A stretch of 33,732 bases of DNA from Puniceicoccales bacterium. Its GTDB lineage: Bacteria > Verrucomicrobiota > Verrucomicrobiia > Opitutales > UBA953. A program made the translations under genes and the position numbers. Under the pieces are notes generated by a model. That model had not been told where the DNA came from and did no database searches. It worked only from the letters and a program-made list of their open reading frames with translations. The first letter of the stretch is position 1. Each line of letters starts with the position of its first letter. The stretch spans positions 1-33,732 of the forward strand of contig JAIRPL010000009.1 in assembly GCA_031256995.1 (NCBI GenBank), given 5' to 3'. Shown piece by piece: positions 8,722 through 16,710 of the stretch.

Positions 8722-9480
8722 ATGAACACACTCAACGAACATTACCAGAAGCTTTTTGAAATAATGGCACCGTGGGAGGTTCGCCATGTGGCGGAGTACG
8801 TCGAGAGCCGCGAAGTGCGTGTCGCCGTCCGCCTTCGCGATGGGGCGGAGGTGGAGTGTCCGCGTTGCGGGAAGCCGTCTTCGCCACTGCCGGATTCCGG
8901 GGAAAGAAGAAAAATGGAGACACGTCTTTGGCGGTATAAATTGACGGTGGATTGCCCGGTTCCAAGGTGCTGTTGCGCGACACATGGCGAATTCCCGATT
9001 CCAACACCGCTGGATGGTGTGGTGGAAGTTTTTGAAAAAAATTCGGATGAATCCACGGCGCATGAATCCATCGGGGATGATTCCGGGTTCCCTCGCGCCC
9101 CCGGAACGAGGAGCGCCGCACAGAGGAGTAATGCGTTTATTTTTTTAGGAGAACGCCATTTTTATTCAAACGCGACCGAGGCAGTTGTGGCGATTCTTGG
9201 TTTGCTTCAAAAGAGGGATCCTTCGTTCCTTGAAAATTTGGAACGGCAATTGCGCGACCGCCGTGGAAAACGTCAGATGATCGCAAGGACGAAAGCGGAC
9301 CTTTATCCCGGAAGGCCGGATCTGGAGAAGGACTCCAGGACGCTGCCAGATGGCTGGTTGTTCGGAAGCAATGTCTCCAACGCCAGGAAGGAAATCCTCC
9401 TCCGTGTTGCCGCCGGGGTGGCCGGATTGCAGTACGGCCGCGACATCGTGGTGAATTTAGAAACGCGACATCGTGGTTGA
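8722..9480 (+). CDS. BREX-linked accessory protein: ISL3-like zinc-binding N-terminus plus SeqA-like C-terminus, 252 aa
   Basis: I know of no named family for the whole protein. Residues 1-95 follow the pattern of the N-terminal zinc-binding domain of ISL3-family transposases: an N-terminal helix, APWEV, a CPRC pair at Cys46/Cys49, then WRYKL, VPRCCC (83-85) and THG (His88). No transposase catalytic domain follows. Residues about 138-248 resemble the C-terminal DNA-binding domain of SeqA, with a KRDPSF helix, an RRGKRQMIAR strand and an LPDGW...NVSNARKE segment parallel to the NTNTGRK loop by which SeqA reads hemimethylated GATC. Both comparisons are from memory and need a profile search. I prefer ATG 8722 because homology begins there; TTG 8557 would add 55 residues. 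A role in sensing modified DNA is speculative. The 3' end is altered by a direct repeat. Confidence 0.6.
   Translation: MNTLNEHYQKLFEIMAPWEVRHVAEYVESREVRVAVRLRDGAEVECPRCGKPSSPLPDSGERRKMETRLWRYKLTVDCPVPRCCCATHGEFPIPTPLDGVVEVFEKNSDESTAHESIGDDSGFPRAPGTRSAAQRSNAFIFLGERHFYSNATEAVVAILGLLQKRDPSFLENLERQLRDRRGKRQMIARTKADLYPGRPDLEKDSRTLPDGWLFGSNVSNARKEILLRVAAGVAGLQYGRDIVVNLETRHRG
9439..9477 (+). repeat. 14-bp direct repeat at the 3' end of the accessory gene
   Basis: CGCGACATCGTGGT occurs at 9439-9452 and again at 9464-9477, offset by 25 bp. Since 25 is not a multiple of three, the second copy is read in another frame. That second copy in its own frame continues through 9529 and ends in a TGA overlapping the brxL ATG. 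Confidence 0.85.
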
Positions 9481-9511
9481 TTTTGATCGGCATTTTCAAT
9501 CAAGGACATCC

Positions 9512-9529
9512 ATGACCCTCATCTCATGA
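9512..9529 (+). other. Possible five-codon leader peptide coupled to brxL
   Basis: ATG ACC CTC ATC TCA TGA ends in the ATGA overlap with the brxL start at 9526, and an AAGGA lies at 9502-9506, six bases upstream (9507-9511 plus the start). It could load ribosomes for brxL. It may equally be the leftover C-terminus of the accessory gene before the 25-bp duplication. Confidence 0.3.
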
Positions 9530-10962
9530 ACAGCATCAGCCAAAAAATCCGCGAAGTTTTTCCTGACATCGCCATACTCAAAAACCCGGACAACCAGACG
9601 GCGTTCAGCGGGCGCAACCTGCCGTCGTTTGTGAAGGATTATCTGGTGAAGCGATTCATCGATGGAGACGGCGATTTGGACGCCGGAAAGTTGCGCGCGT
9701 TTCTCGACAGGCACATCCCGGCAAACAACACCGAGGTGAAGGGGCGTCTCCTGCAAGGCGAGACACTCTCCCTGCTTGTTCGTTTCATCATTTCGCACGA
9801 CATACGAAGTGGAGAGACGCGTTTTTCCATTCCGGATATCGGAATAAAATCCGGCGAGGGGGTCATTCCCGATCATGTCGTGCGCGAGCATCGCGAGGAG
9901 CTTTGCGAGGGTGAAAAATGGGGTGTCATCAAATTGATCTACACACCTCCGGGAAATCGTGAAAAGGGAACCGGGGTTGTCGAACTCGCCGAATACAAAC
10001 CATTCCGTCCCTACAAGGTGGACCTGGATTATTTCAAGGAGTGCAGGCGGCGCTTTTCCTTGGAGGGGTGGGTCGATGTCCTGCTTTCGGCGATGGAATA
10101 CAATCCTGATGGATTCGATGGGATGACGCAGAAATTGGAGTTTCTGGCGCGGATTCTTGTGTTTGTGGAGCCGCGTTTGAACATGATCGAGCTTGCGCCG
10201 AAGGGGACGGGCAAGTCCTACGTATTCGGCAATTTAAGCAAATACGGATGGCTGGTCAGCGGCGGCAAGGTTTCGCGCGCAAAATTGTTTTTCGACAAGC
10301 AGAGACAGCAACCCGGCATTGTGAAGAATTATGATTTTGTGACTTTCGACGAGATCCAGACCATCAGTTTCACCGATTCTTCGGAAATGCAGGCCATTTT
10401 GAAATCCTATCTGGAATCGGGGAAGGCGACGGTGGACAATTATGAGTTTCTGTCCGAATGCGGGATGATGCTGATGGGCAATCTCCCGTTGACGGGAGCG
10501 AACCGGCCGCAGTCGCCGAAATATTTTTCGAGCCTTCCGGACGCATTCAAGGAATCCGCGTTGCTTGACCGTTTTCACGGTTTTATCGAGGGCTGGCGGC
10601 TGCCGCGCATGGGCAGGAACATGGTGCTGCACGGCTGGACTTTGAACGTGGAGTATTTCTCGGAAATCCTGCACGCCTTGAGAACCGCCTCCGAATACGG
10701 CGCGCTTGTGAACGAGTTGATTGTGTCGGAGGAGCGAAGCGATTTGCGTGACTTGAAAGCTGTGAAGCGCATTGCCACGGCTTATTGCAAGCTGCTGTTT
10801 CCGCACATCACGGATGCCTCGCAAGTGAACCATGAGGATTTTGAGCGCCACTGCCTGCAACCCGCCATCCGGCGTCGCGGAATCATCAAGGAGCAGTGCC
10901 ATGCCATTGATCCGGAATTCAAGGAGGCCATGCCGGAGATAAGGATATTGCCGAGGTCCTAA
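9526..10962 (+). CDS. brxL: BrxL, AAA+ protein of BREX, short form, 478 aa
   Basis: BrxL is an AAA+ ATPase of the MCM/Lon-like group that forms DNA-binding rings, and is required for phage exclusion in several BREX types. The N-terminal 90 residues hold the helical DNA-binding region. The Walker A motif KGTGKS is at residues 226-231 and the Walker B VTFDEIQ at Asp275/Glu276, followed by an MGNLPL sensor-like segment. The protein ends at 478 residues. Well-studied type 1 BrxL is about 680 residues with a C-terminal Lon-protease-like domain, absent here, which fits a type 4 system. There is no strong Shine-Dalgarno site next to the ATG, so coupling to upstream translation is likely. It ends the BREX locus. 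Confidence 0.88.
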   Translation: MNSISQKIREVFPDIAILKNPDNQTAFSGRNLPSFVKDYLVKRFIDGDGDLDAGKLRAFLDRHIPANNTEVKGRLLQGETLSLLVRFIISHDIRSGETRFSIPDIGIKSGEGVIPDHVVREHREELCEGEKWGVIKLIYTPPGNREKGTGVVELAEYKPFRPYKVDLDYFKECRRRFSLEGWVDVLLSAMEYNPDGFDGMTQKLEFLARILVFVEPRLNMIELAPKGTGKSYVFGNLSKYGWLVSGGKVSRAKLFFDKQRQQPGIVKNYDFVTFDEIQTISFTDSSEMQAILKSYLESGKATVDNYEFLSECGMMLMGNLPLTGANRPQSPKYFSSLPDAFKESALLDRFHGFIEGWRLPRMGRNMVLHGWTLNVEYFSEILHALRTASEYGALVNELIVSEERSDLRDLKAVKRIATAYCKLLFPHITDASQVNHEDFERHCLQPAIRRRGIIKEQCHAIDPEFKEAMPEIRILPRS

Positions 10963-11140
10963 GTGCCGCGTTTGCGCCGCGGGCGGTTTGGATGGGTTTC
11001 CGGTCCGCGGCGGGCGGGGAGGCGTGGCGTCCGCCTCCAATCGCGTGCCCATGGGGCTTTCAGAATTGTGGCAGGAAAGAGGCTTTTCGCGCCCGGCAAA
11101 AGGCATAGTTTCCCCGGTTTTTCCAAAAACGTCATCCGGC

Positions 11141-13720
11141 ATGATAGAAACTTCATTTGCAACCGCCAACACTCCTGACGCCGTCCGCGACGCCAGTATT
11201 TCCCGGCCAGAAGCCGCCATGCCCCCATCCGCCGCGGCGTCCGGCCCCGCGGCGTCCGGCGCCCTGAATGCCGCCCACGTGGCCCGCATCGCCCAGGAGT
11301 CCGGCATCCCTGTTCGCGGTGTGGCCGCCGTCGGGGAGCTTTTGTGCGAGGGGGCCACGGTCCCCTTCATTGCCCGTTACCGCAAGGAACGCACGGGGGA
11401 GCTGGACGAGGTGCAGATCACGACCATTCGCGACCGCCTTGAGCAGTTGCGGGAGCTGGATTCCCGCCGTGCCGCCATCCTCAAATCATTGGAGGAAAAC
11501 AAGCACCTTACGCCGGAGCTGCGGAAGGCCGTGGAGGAGGCCGATTCGCTCACGCGGCTTGAGGACATTTACGCGCCGTTCCGCCCGAAACGCCGCACGC
11601 GCGCCACAATCGCCCGGGAGCGCGGGTTGGAGCCGCTGGCGGATTTCCTGCTGGCAAATCTTGGCGCCACGCAGGCGCTCGTCGAGGCCGAGGCCGCGAA
11701 GTATGTGTCGGGCGCGGATCAAGGAGGCTCCGATCCCGCCCCCCTGGGCGCGAAGGCGGCCCCAACCGACGCCCCCCCATCCGCCACGGGTGCCGCCGCG
11801 CCCAAGGAGAAGGATGTCCCGGACGTTGCCGCGGCGCTCGCGGGCGCGCGGGACATCATCGCGGAGCGCGTCTCGGACGATGCCGCCGCGCGTGCCGCCG
11901 TGCGCGAGATTTATGCCAGGGAGGCCACGCTCTCCTCCGAGGTCATCAAGGGCAAGGAGGAGGAGGGGGCCAAGTACAAGGACTACTTTGAGTGGAGCGA
12001 GCCTCTGGCCGCCGCGCCTTCGCACCGGGTGCTCGCCATCCGGCGCGGGGAGAAGGAAGGCTTCCTTTTCTTCCGCATCACCATCCCGGAGGAGGCCGCG
12101 CTTTCGGCCCTCGGGCGCCTCTACCTCCCCGCTGCGACCGCCGCCGGGCACGCCTCCGCGCAGGTCCGTGAGGCGGTGCATGATTCCTGGAAACGGCTCC
12201 TGTCGCCCTCGCTTGAGACGGAGGCGCGCCTGACGTCGAAAAAGCGGGCGGACGAGCAGGCCATCAAGGTTTTTGCCTCCAACATCTCCGAGCTGCTCAT
12301 GGCGCCGGCGCTCGGGCAAAAGGTCACGCTCGCCCTCGACCCCGGTTTCCGCACGGGATGCAAGCTCGTCGTCCTTGATGCCCAGGGCAAGCTGCTCGAG
12401 GACACGGTCGTCTACCCCACCGCCGGCAGCGCGGCCCAGAAGGAGGACGCGGGGCGCAAGGTGCGCACGCTTTGCTTTTCCCACAAGGTGCAGGCCATCG
12501 CCATTGGCAACGGCACCGCGAGCCGCGAGACCGACGCCTTTGTGCGGGAGCTTGGGCTGCCCCGCGACCAGATCGCCGTCGTCTCCGTCAACGAATCCGG
12601 GGCGTCCATCTATTCCGCCTCCGAGGTCGCCCGCGAGGAGTTCCCGGACAAGGATGTCACCGTGCGCGGCGCCGTCTCCATCGGGCGCCGCCTTCAGGAT
12701 CCGCTCGCCGAGCTCGTCAAGCTTGACCCGAAGAGCATCGGCGTCGGGCAGTACCAGCACGACGTGGACCAGCCCGCGCTGAAGCGGTCGCTTGACGATG
12801 TCGTGACCTCCTGCGTCAACCGTGTCGGCGTCGAGCTGAACACGGCCTCCAAGCAGCTGCTCAGCTACGTCTCCGGCCTCAATGGCACCATCGCCGCCAA
12901 CATTGTCGCCCACCGTGACGCCAACGGCCCCTTCAAGTCCAGGGATGACCTGCGGAAGGTCCCCCGCCTTGGCCCGAAGGCCTTCGAGCAGTGCGCCGGC
13001 TTCCTGCGCCTGCGCGACGGGGCGCACCCGTTGGATGCCTCGGCCGTCCACCCCGAGCGTTATGCGCTTGTTGAGCGCATGGCGGAGGACGCCGGCGTGG
13101 AGCTGGTGGCGCTCCTGCGCGACCCCAAGGCGCGCGCCCGCATTGATCCGCAAAAATATGTCTCCAGCGATGTCGGCCTGCCGACGCTGCTGGACATCCT
13201 TCGCGAGCTTGAAAAACCGGGCCGCGACCCGCGCCAGCAGTTCGAGGCTTTCGCGTTCAGGGATGGCGTCCATGAACTGGGCGACCTCAAGGAGGGCATG
13301 CGCCTGCCCGGCATTGTCACCAATGTCACCGCCTTTGGCGCGTTTGTGGACATCGGGGTGCATCAGGACGGCCTCGTCCACGTCAGCCAGTTGAGCGACA
13401 ATTTTGTGAAGGAACCCGCCGCGGTTGTGAAGGTGGGGCAGAAGGTCAGCGTGACCGTCCTGGAGGTGGACGTCCCCCGCCGGCGTGTCGCGCTGTCCAT
13501 GAAAACCAATCCCGAAAAGATGGTGAGGGGCGTGCGCGAGGCCGCGGGCGACCGCTCCGGGCCGGCGCCGGCGCGCCGTTCAGGCCCCGGTGGCGGCTTC
13601 CGCTCCGGATTCGCCCCGAACGACCCGAACGCGCCCGCCCGCGTTTTCACAAGCGGGGGATCCTTCGGGGGCAACCCTTTCAACAGCGCCTTCTCCACGC
13701 CGCCGCCCAGGAGAAAGTGA
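11141..13720 (+). CDS. tex: Tex-family S1 RNA-binding transcription accessory protein, about 859 aa
   Basis: Tex binds nucleic acid and RNA polymerase and acts in transcription elongation and recycling. The Tex core begins with HVARIAQESG and VPFIARYRKE and continues through the YqgF-like RNase H fold (LALDPGFRTGCKLVVLD), a helix-hairpin-helix region (KVPRLGPKAFEQ) and a C-terminal S1 domain (about residues 718-790, PGIVTNVTAFGAFVDIG). A low-complexity Ala/Pro insert of about 35 residues (11710-11815) and a Gly/Pro/Arg-rich tail make it longer than the 773-residue E. coli protein. The start is uncertain: ATG 11141 and ATG 11219 are both possible without a Shine-Dalgarno site, and the frame is open back to TTG 10988. 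Conserved sequence begins near 11270. Confidence 0.92.
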   Translation: MIETSFATANTPDAVRDASISRPEAAMPPSAAASGPAASGALNAAHVARIAQESGIPVRGVAAVGELLCEGATVPFIARYRKERTGELDEVQITTIRDRLEQLRELDSRRAAILKSLEENKHLTPELRKAVEEADSLTRLEDIYAPFRPKRRTRATIARERGLEPLADFLLANLGATQALVEAEAAKYVSGADQGGSDPAPLGAKAAPTDAPPSATGAAAPKEKDVPDVAAALAGARDIIAERVSDDAAARAAVREIYAREATLSSEVIKGKEEEGAKYKDYFEWSEPLAAAPSHRVLAIRRGEKEGFLFFRITIPEEAALSALGRLYLPAATAAGHASAQVREAVHDSWKRLLSPSLETEARLTSKKRADEQAIKVFASNISELLMAPALGQKVTLALDPGFRTGCKLVVLDAQGKLLEDTVVYPTAGSAAQKEDAGRKVRTLCFSHKVQAIAIGNGTASRETDAFVRELGLPRDQIAVVSVNESGASIYSASEVAREEFPDKDVTVRGAVSIGRRLQDPLAELVKLDPKSIGVGQYQHDVDQPALKRSLDDVVTSCVNRVGVELNTASKQLLSYVSGLNGTIAANIVAHRDANGPFKSRDDLRKVPRLGPKAFEQCAGFLRLRDGAHPLDASAVHPERYALVERMAEDAGVELVALLRDPKARARIDPQKYVSSDVGLPTLLDILRELEKPGRDPRQQFEAFAFRDGVHELGDLKEGMRLPGIVTNVTAFGAFVDIGVHQDGLVHVSQLSDNFVKEPAAVVKVGQKVSVTVLEVDVPRRRVALSMKTNPEKMVRGVREAAGDRSGPAPARRSGPGGGFRSGFAPNDPNAPARVFTSGGSFGGNPFNSAFSTPPPRRK

Positions 13721-13724
13721 CGCG

Positions 13725-13741
13725 CGCCCCCGGGGGCGTTT
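13725..13741. terminator. GC hairpin between convergent tex and dprA
   Basis: CGCCCCCGGGGGCG is a perfect 14-base palindrome just after the tex stop, followed by only three T. It may end transcription from tex, but the T tract is too short for a confident intrinsic terminator. Confidence 0.35.
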
Positions 13742-13808
13742 CCCGCGCGGGGGACGCCCTGCCACCGTTTCCCCGCGCGCCTTGGGAGGTGGCGCGGAGG
13801 TGGCGGCC

Positions 13809-15068
13809 CTACGCGGCCTCGTAGGCGCTGTCGGCCGTTTTGCTGACGAGGCGGTTCAGCTCCATCATCAGCAGCGAGGCGGAGAGGGCCGGGACGGGGA
13901 TCCCGGTGCGCTTGGCGAGGGCGTCAAGGCTGAGGCTCATGCCGCCGGAGAGGGCGTTTAATATCTTTTCCTCCACGCTGCCGGGGGTGACCCCGGCGGC
14001 GGCAAGCCGCTCCTTGCGGCCGGTCGCCGCGGCCCGGGCGACCGCGGCGGCGGGGCTTTCCCCGAGCGCCAGCTCGCCCTGCGTGGTGCCGGACGTGATG
14101 GCGCCGATCTCGGAGAGGATGTCGTCCACGCAAGTCACGAGCGCCGCGCCGTCACGGATGAGGGCGTGGCACCCGCGGCTGGATTCGAGATCGGCCCGCC
14201 CCGGCACGGCGCAGACGACGCGCCCCTGCTCCCCCGCGAAACGCGCCGTGATCATGCTGCCGCCCTTGAGGTCGGATTCCACGACGACGATGGCGCGGGA
14301 CATGCCGGAGATGATGCGGTTGCGCATGGGGAAGGTCTGCTTGTCGGCCTTTCGCCCGAGGCAGAATTCGCTGAGCACGGCGCCGCTGGCCGTGATCTCC
14401 CGGTAGAGTCCGAGGTTCTCGGGCGGGTAGACAATGTCCGGTCCGCAGCCGAGCACGCCCACGGTCGGGCCGCCCGCCTCCAGCGCGCCCTTGTGCGCGG
14501 CGGTGTCTATTCCCCGCGCCAGCCCGCTGACCACGCACCAGCCCGACGCGGCAAGCTCGCGGGCGAGTTCGTATGCCATCTTTTCGCCGTAGGCCGTGTG
14601 GCGCCGGCTCCCCACGATGCCGATGCACCTGGCGCCCCAAGCGTATCCGGCCGTGGCGTAGAGGCCTGGCGGCGGATCGTAAATCTCGCGCAGCAACTCC
14701 GGGTAGGCTTCGCCGTCCTCCGGGATGGTGAAGCTCATCTCGAGCCGGGCCAGCTTTTGGAACTCACGTTCCGGGGCAAAGATGTCGCGCCAGCCAAGCA
14801 GCGCGTCGGCGGCCGCCGGCCCGACGCCATCCACGGCGAGGAGGCTCTCTCGCGACATCCCGAAAATCCTTTCGGCCTCCCCACCGCAGGCCTCGAGCAG
14901 CCGCCGGCATGTCACCGGGCCGATTCCCGGGATGGCGTTGAGCACCATCCTGGCGCCGCGCGCGCCTTCCGGAGGGGCGTCCGGCCTTGTTGTCTCCGGG
15001 GAGTCCGTGGCGCCGGGGCGCGGGGAGGCGCGCCCCACCTTTCTCATGCTCTCATTCACGGCGGGCAT
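13809..15068 (-). CDS. dprA: DNA processing protein DprA, 419 aa
   Basis: DprA binds incoming single-stranded DNA and loads RecA during natural transformation. Helix-hairpin-helix motifs lie near the N-terminus (NAIPGIGP, VDGVGPAAADAL). The Rossmann-like DprA core follows (GIVGSRRHTAYG, VVSGLARGIDTAAH, GVLGCGPDIVYPPEN, FPMRNRIISGMS, KGGSMITARFA). A C-terminal winged-helix DML1-like domain (EEKILNALSGG to MELNRLVSK) completes the usual layout. The frame is open upstream to 15236, but that would overlap the next minus-strand gene. ATG 15068 is the longest start avoiding the overlap, with 15047 and 14943 as alternatives. There is no clear Shine-Dalgarno site. It is convergent with tex and lies 64 bp after the phospholipase D gene. 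Confidence 0.9.
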   Translation of the reverse strand: MPAVNESMRKVGRASPRPGATDSPETTRPDAPPEGARGARMVLNAIPGIGPVTCRRLLEACGGEAERIFGMSRESLLAVDGVGPAAADALLGWRDIFAPEREFQKLARLEMSFTIPEDGEAYPELLREIYDPPPGLYATAGYAWGARCIGIVGSRRHTAYGEKMAYELARELAASGWCVVSGLARGIDTAAHKGALEAGGPTVGVLGCGPDIVYPPENLGLYREITASGAVLSEFCLGRKADKQTFPMRNRIISGMSRAIVVVESDLKGGSMITARFAGEQGRVVCAVPGRADLESSRGCHALIRDGAALVTCVDDILSEIGAITSGTTQGELALGESPAAAVARAAATGRKERLAAAGVTPGSVEEKILNALSGGMSLSLDALAKRTGIPVPALSASLLMMELNRLVSKTADSAYEAA

Positions 15069-15132
15069 GCTTGCAGATGGCTTGTGGCGCGTGAACCCCG
15101 AAAACCTTGCGGCGCGCGCGGGGCGGGTGGTC

Positions 15133-16599
15133 TCAGAGCAACGGGGCGAGGATGGAGGCCAGCGACTCGAGGGCGCGCCCGCGCAGGGTGCGGCTCTCGA
15201 GGCCGGGGCCGGCATGGGGTGTGGAATGGGCGGCAAGGTCGTCGGCGAGGAGGCGCAGGGGGCGGATGGCGGCGTGCGAATGCACTATGGCGGCAACCTC
15301 GAAGTTCACGAGCAGGCTGCGCGTGTCGAGGTTGGCGGAGCCGATGACGGCGGTGCCGCTGTCGAGGAGGAACAGCTTGGCGTGGAGCATCCGGTTGTCG
15401 TGCAGGAGGATCTCGGCCCCGGCGTGGTGGAGGGCGCGCAGGAAGGGGCGCCGGGCAAGGTCCAGCAGTGGGTGGTCGGAGGTGCGCGGGAGGATCAGGC
15501 GGGTGTGGACGCCGGCGCGGATCTTGAGCAGCAGGACGCGCAGGAGCACGTCGTCCGGCACGAGATAGGGGGTGACAAGCGTGATCTGGCTCCGGCTTTC
15601 CTGGATGAGGACAAGGAGGCGCTCCCAGAGGGTGTCATCAAAGGAGTCCGGGCCTCCGCTGATGATCTCGAGGCGGACGGGGCCGGCCTGCGCCGGGCGG
15701 TGCCGGAGCAGCTGGTGGTGGTCCGAGGGGGACTCGCGGGCCGCGAAGCACCAGTCCCCAAGGAAGATGCGTGTCAGGGCCGCGACGGACGGGCCTTCGA
15801 CGAGGGCGCTGAAGTCGCGGTAACGGCTGGCGCGCGGGGCGGGGCCGATGTAGTCGATGGCTAAATTCTGGCCGCCGATGATGGCGCGCTGGCCGTCGAA
15901 TATGGCGATCTTCCGGTGGTTGCGCAGGTTGGCGGAGCCGCGCCAGTGGCGTGGCAGCGGGAGCACCGGCATGAAGCGCCGCACGTGCCCCCCGGCCTGC
16001 TCCAGCGGGGCGCACAGGCCCCATTTCGCGCCGAAACTCCCCAGCGCGTCCACCAGGAGGCGCACGCGGACGCCGTCCCTGGCGCGCCGGGCGAGGGCGG
16101 CGATGATCTCGCGGCCCACGATGTCCCTGCCAAGGATGTAGGTGGTGATGTGGATGGTCTGGCGCGCGGCGGCGATCTCGCGCAGCAGGGCGTTGTAGGT
16201 CGAGGTGCCGTCCTCGTCGGCGAGCAGGGTGATGGCGTTCCCGCCGAGGGTTTCCGGCGGCGTGGGGATGTCCGTTGTGGCGGGGGGGGTGGCGGCGGCG
16301 TCCATGCCGGGCTGGGGCGGGGGAGGCGTGCCGGGGGCGCCAAGCTCGCTGGCGATCCTGTTGATGATTTTCCGCAGGCGGGTCGTCCGGGAGAGTTTGC
16401 GTCCGGCGAAGAGCAGGTAGGAGAGCGTGCCCAGAATCGGGAAGAGGAGGATGCAAAGCATCCATGTCGCGATTTTCCCGCGGGCGCGGTTTTGGCGCAG
16501 CATGTGCAGGCCGACAAGGAGCGCGGGGACGAGCGAGGAGCCTGTGTGCCAGTCCGGCAGCAGGCAGCGCACGAGTGTTTGCATCCAGTCAGGGTTCAT
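15133..16599 (-). CDS. cls: Cardiolipin synthase-like phospholipase D family protein, 488 aa
   Basis: The enzyme would join two phosphatidylglycerols, or phosphatidylglycerol and another phospholipid, to make cardiolipin at the inner membrane. Hydrophobic segments near residues 15-60 (VPALLVGLHML, WMLCILLFPILGTLSYLLF) anchor it in the membrane, as in bacterial Cls. Two phospholipase D motifs are intact: NHRKIAIFDG with IIGGQN, and LHAKLFLLDS with IGSANLDTRS. A proline-rich stretch of about 30 residues lies between the membrane part and the catalytic domain. I chose ATG 16599 (MNPDWMQ) over the upstream 16680 because the extra residues are arginine/proline-rich and unlike the family. It is probably co-directional with dprA. 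Confidence 0.88.
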   Translation of the reverse strand: MNPDWMQTLVRCLLPDWHTGSSLVPALLVGLHMLRQNRARGKIATWMLCILLFPILGTLSYLLFAGRKLSRTTRLRKIINRIASELGAPGTPPPPQPGMDAAATPPATTDIPTPPETLGGNAITLLADEDGTSTYNALLREIAAARQTIHITTYILGRDIVGREIIAALARRARDGVRVRLLVDALGSFGAKWGLCAPLEQAGGHVRRFMPVLPLPRHWRGSANLRNHRKIAIFDGQRAIIGGQNLAIDYIGPAPRASRYRDFSALVEGPSVAALTRIFLGDWCFAARESPSDHHQLLRHRPAQAGPVRLEIISGGPDSFDDTLWERLLVLIQESRSQITLVTPYLVPDDVLLRVLLLKIRAGVHTRLILPRTSDHPLLDLARRPFLRALHHAGAEILLHDNRMLHAKLFLLDSGTAVIGSANLDTRSLLVNFEVAAIVHSHAAIRPLRLLADDLAAHSTPHAGPGLESRTLRGRALESLASILAPLL

Positions 16600-16626
16600 G
16601 TGGCGGCTCGGGGGCAATTTGCGCGG

Positions 16627-16678
16627 GACGGCCGGCGGGCATGGCCCGCGCCGGCGGCTTGCGCCGCTTCCGGCCGTC
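16627..16678. repeat. Imperfect palindrome able to fold as a three-way junction
   Basis: GACGGCCGG (16627-16635) pairs with CCGGCCGTC (16670-16678). Inside are two further hairpins: CGGGC/GCCCG with an ATG loop (16636-16648) and GCGGC/GCCGC with a TTGC loop (16654-16667). It lies between the GH127 stop and the cls start. It could be a transcript-stabilising or attenuating structure or a REP-like element. No T tract follows on the minus strand. Confidence 0.7.
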
Positions 16679-16710
16679 ACGCCCGTTGCCCGTTCCCGGT
16701 TGTCCGGGAT

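Noticed and set aside
11486-13381. Long minus-strand open frame (631 codons) opposite tex
   Set aside because: It is antisense to a clear Tex protein in GC-rich DNA, has no recognisable motif and is explained by codon bias.
15069-15236. N-terminal extension of DprA
   Set aside because: It would overlap the phospholipase D gene by about 100 bp and encodes Pro/Ser/Arg-rich sequence unlike DprA.
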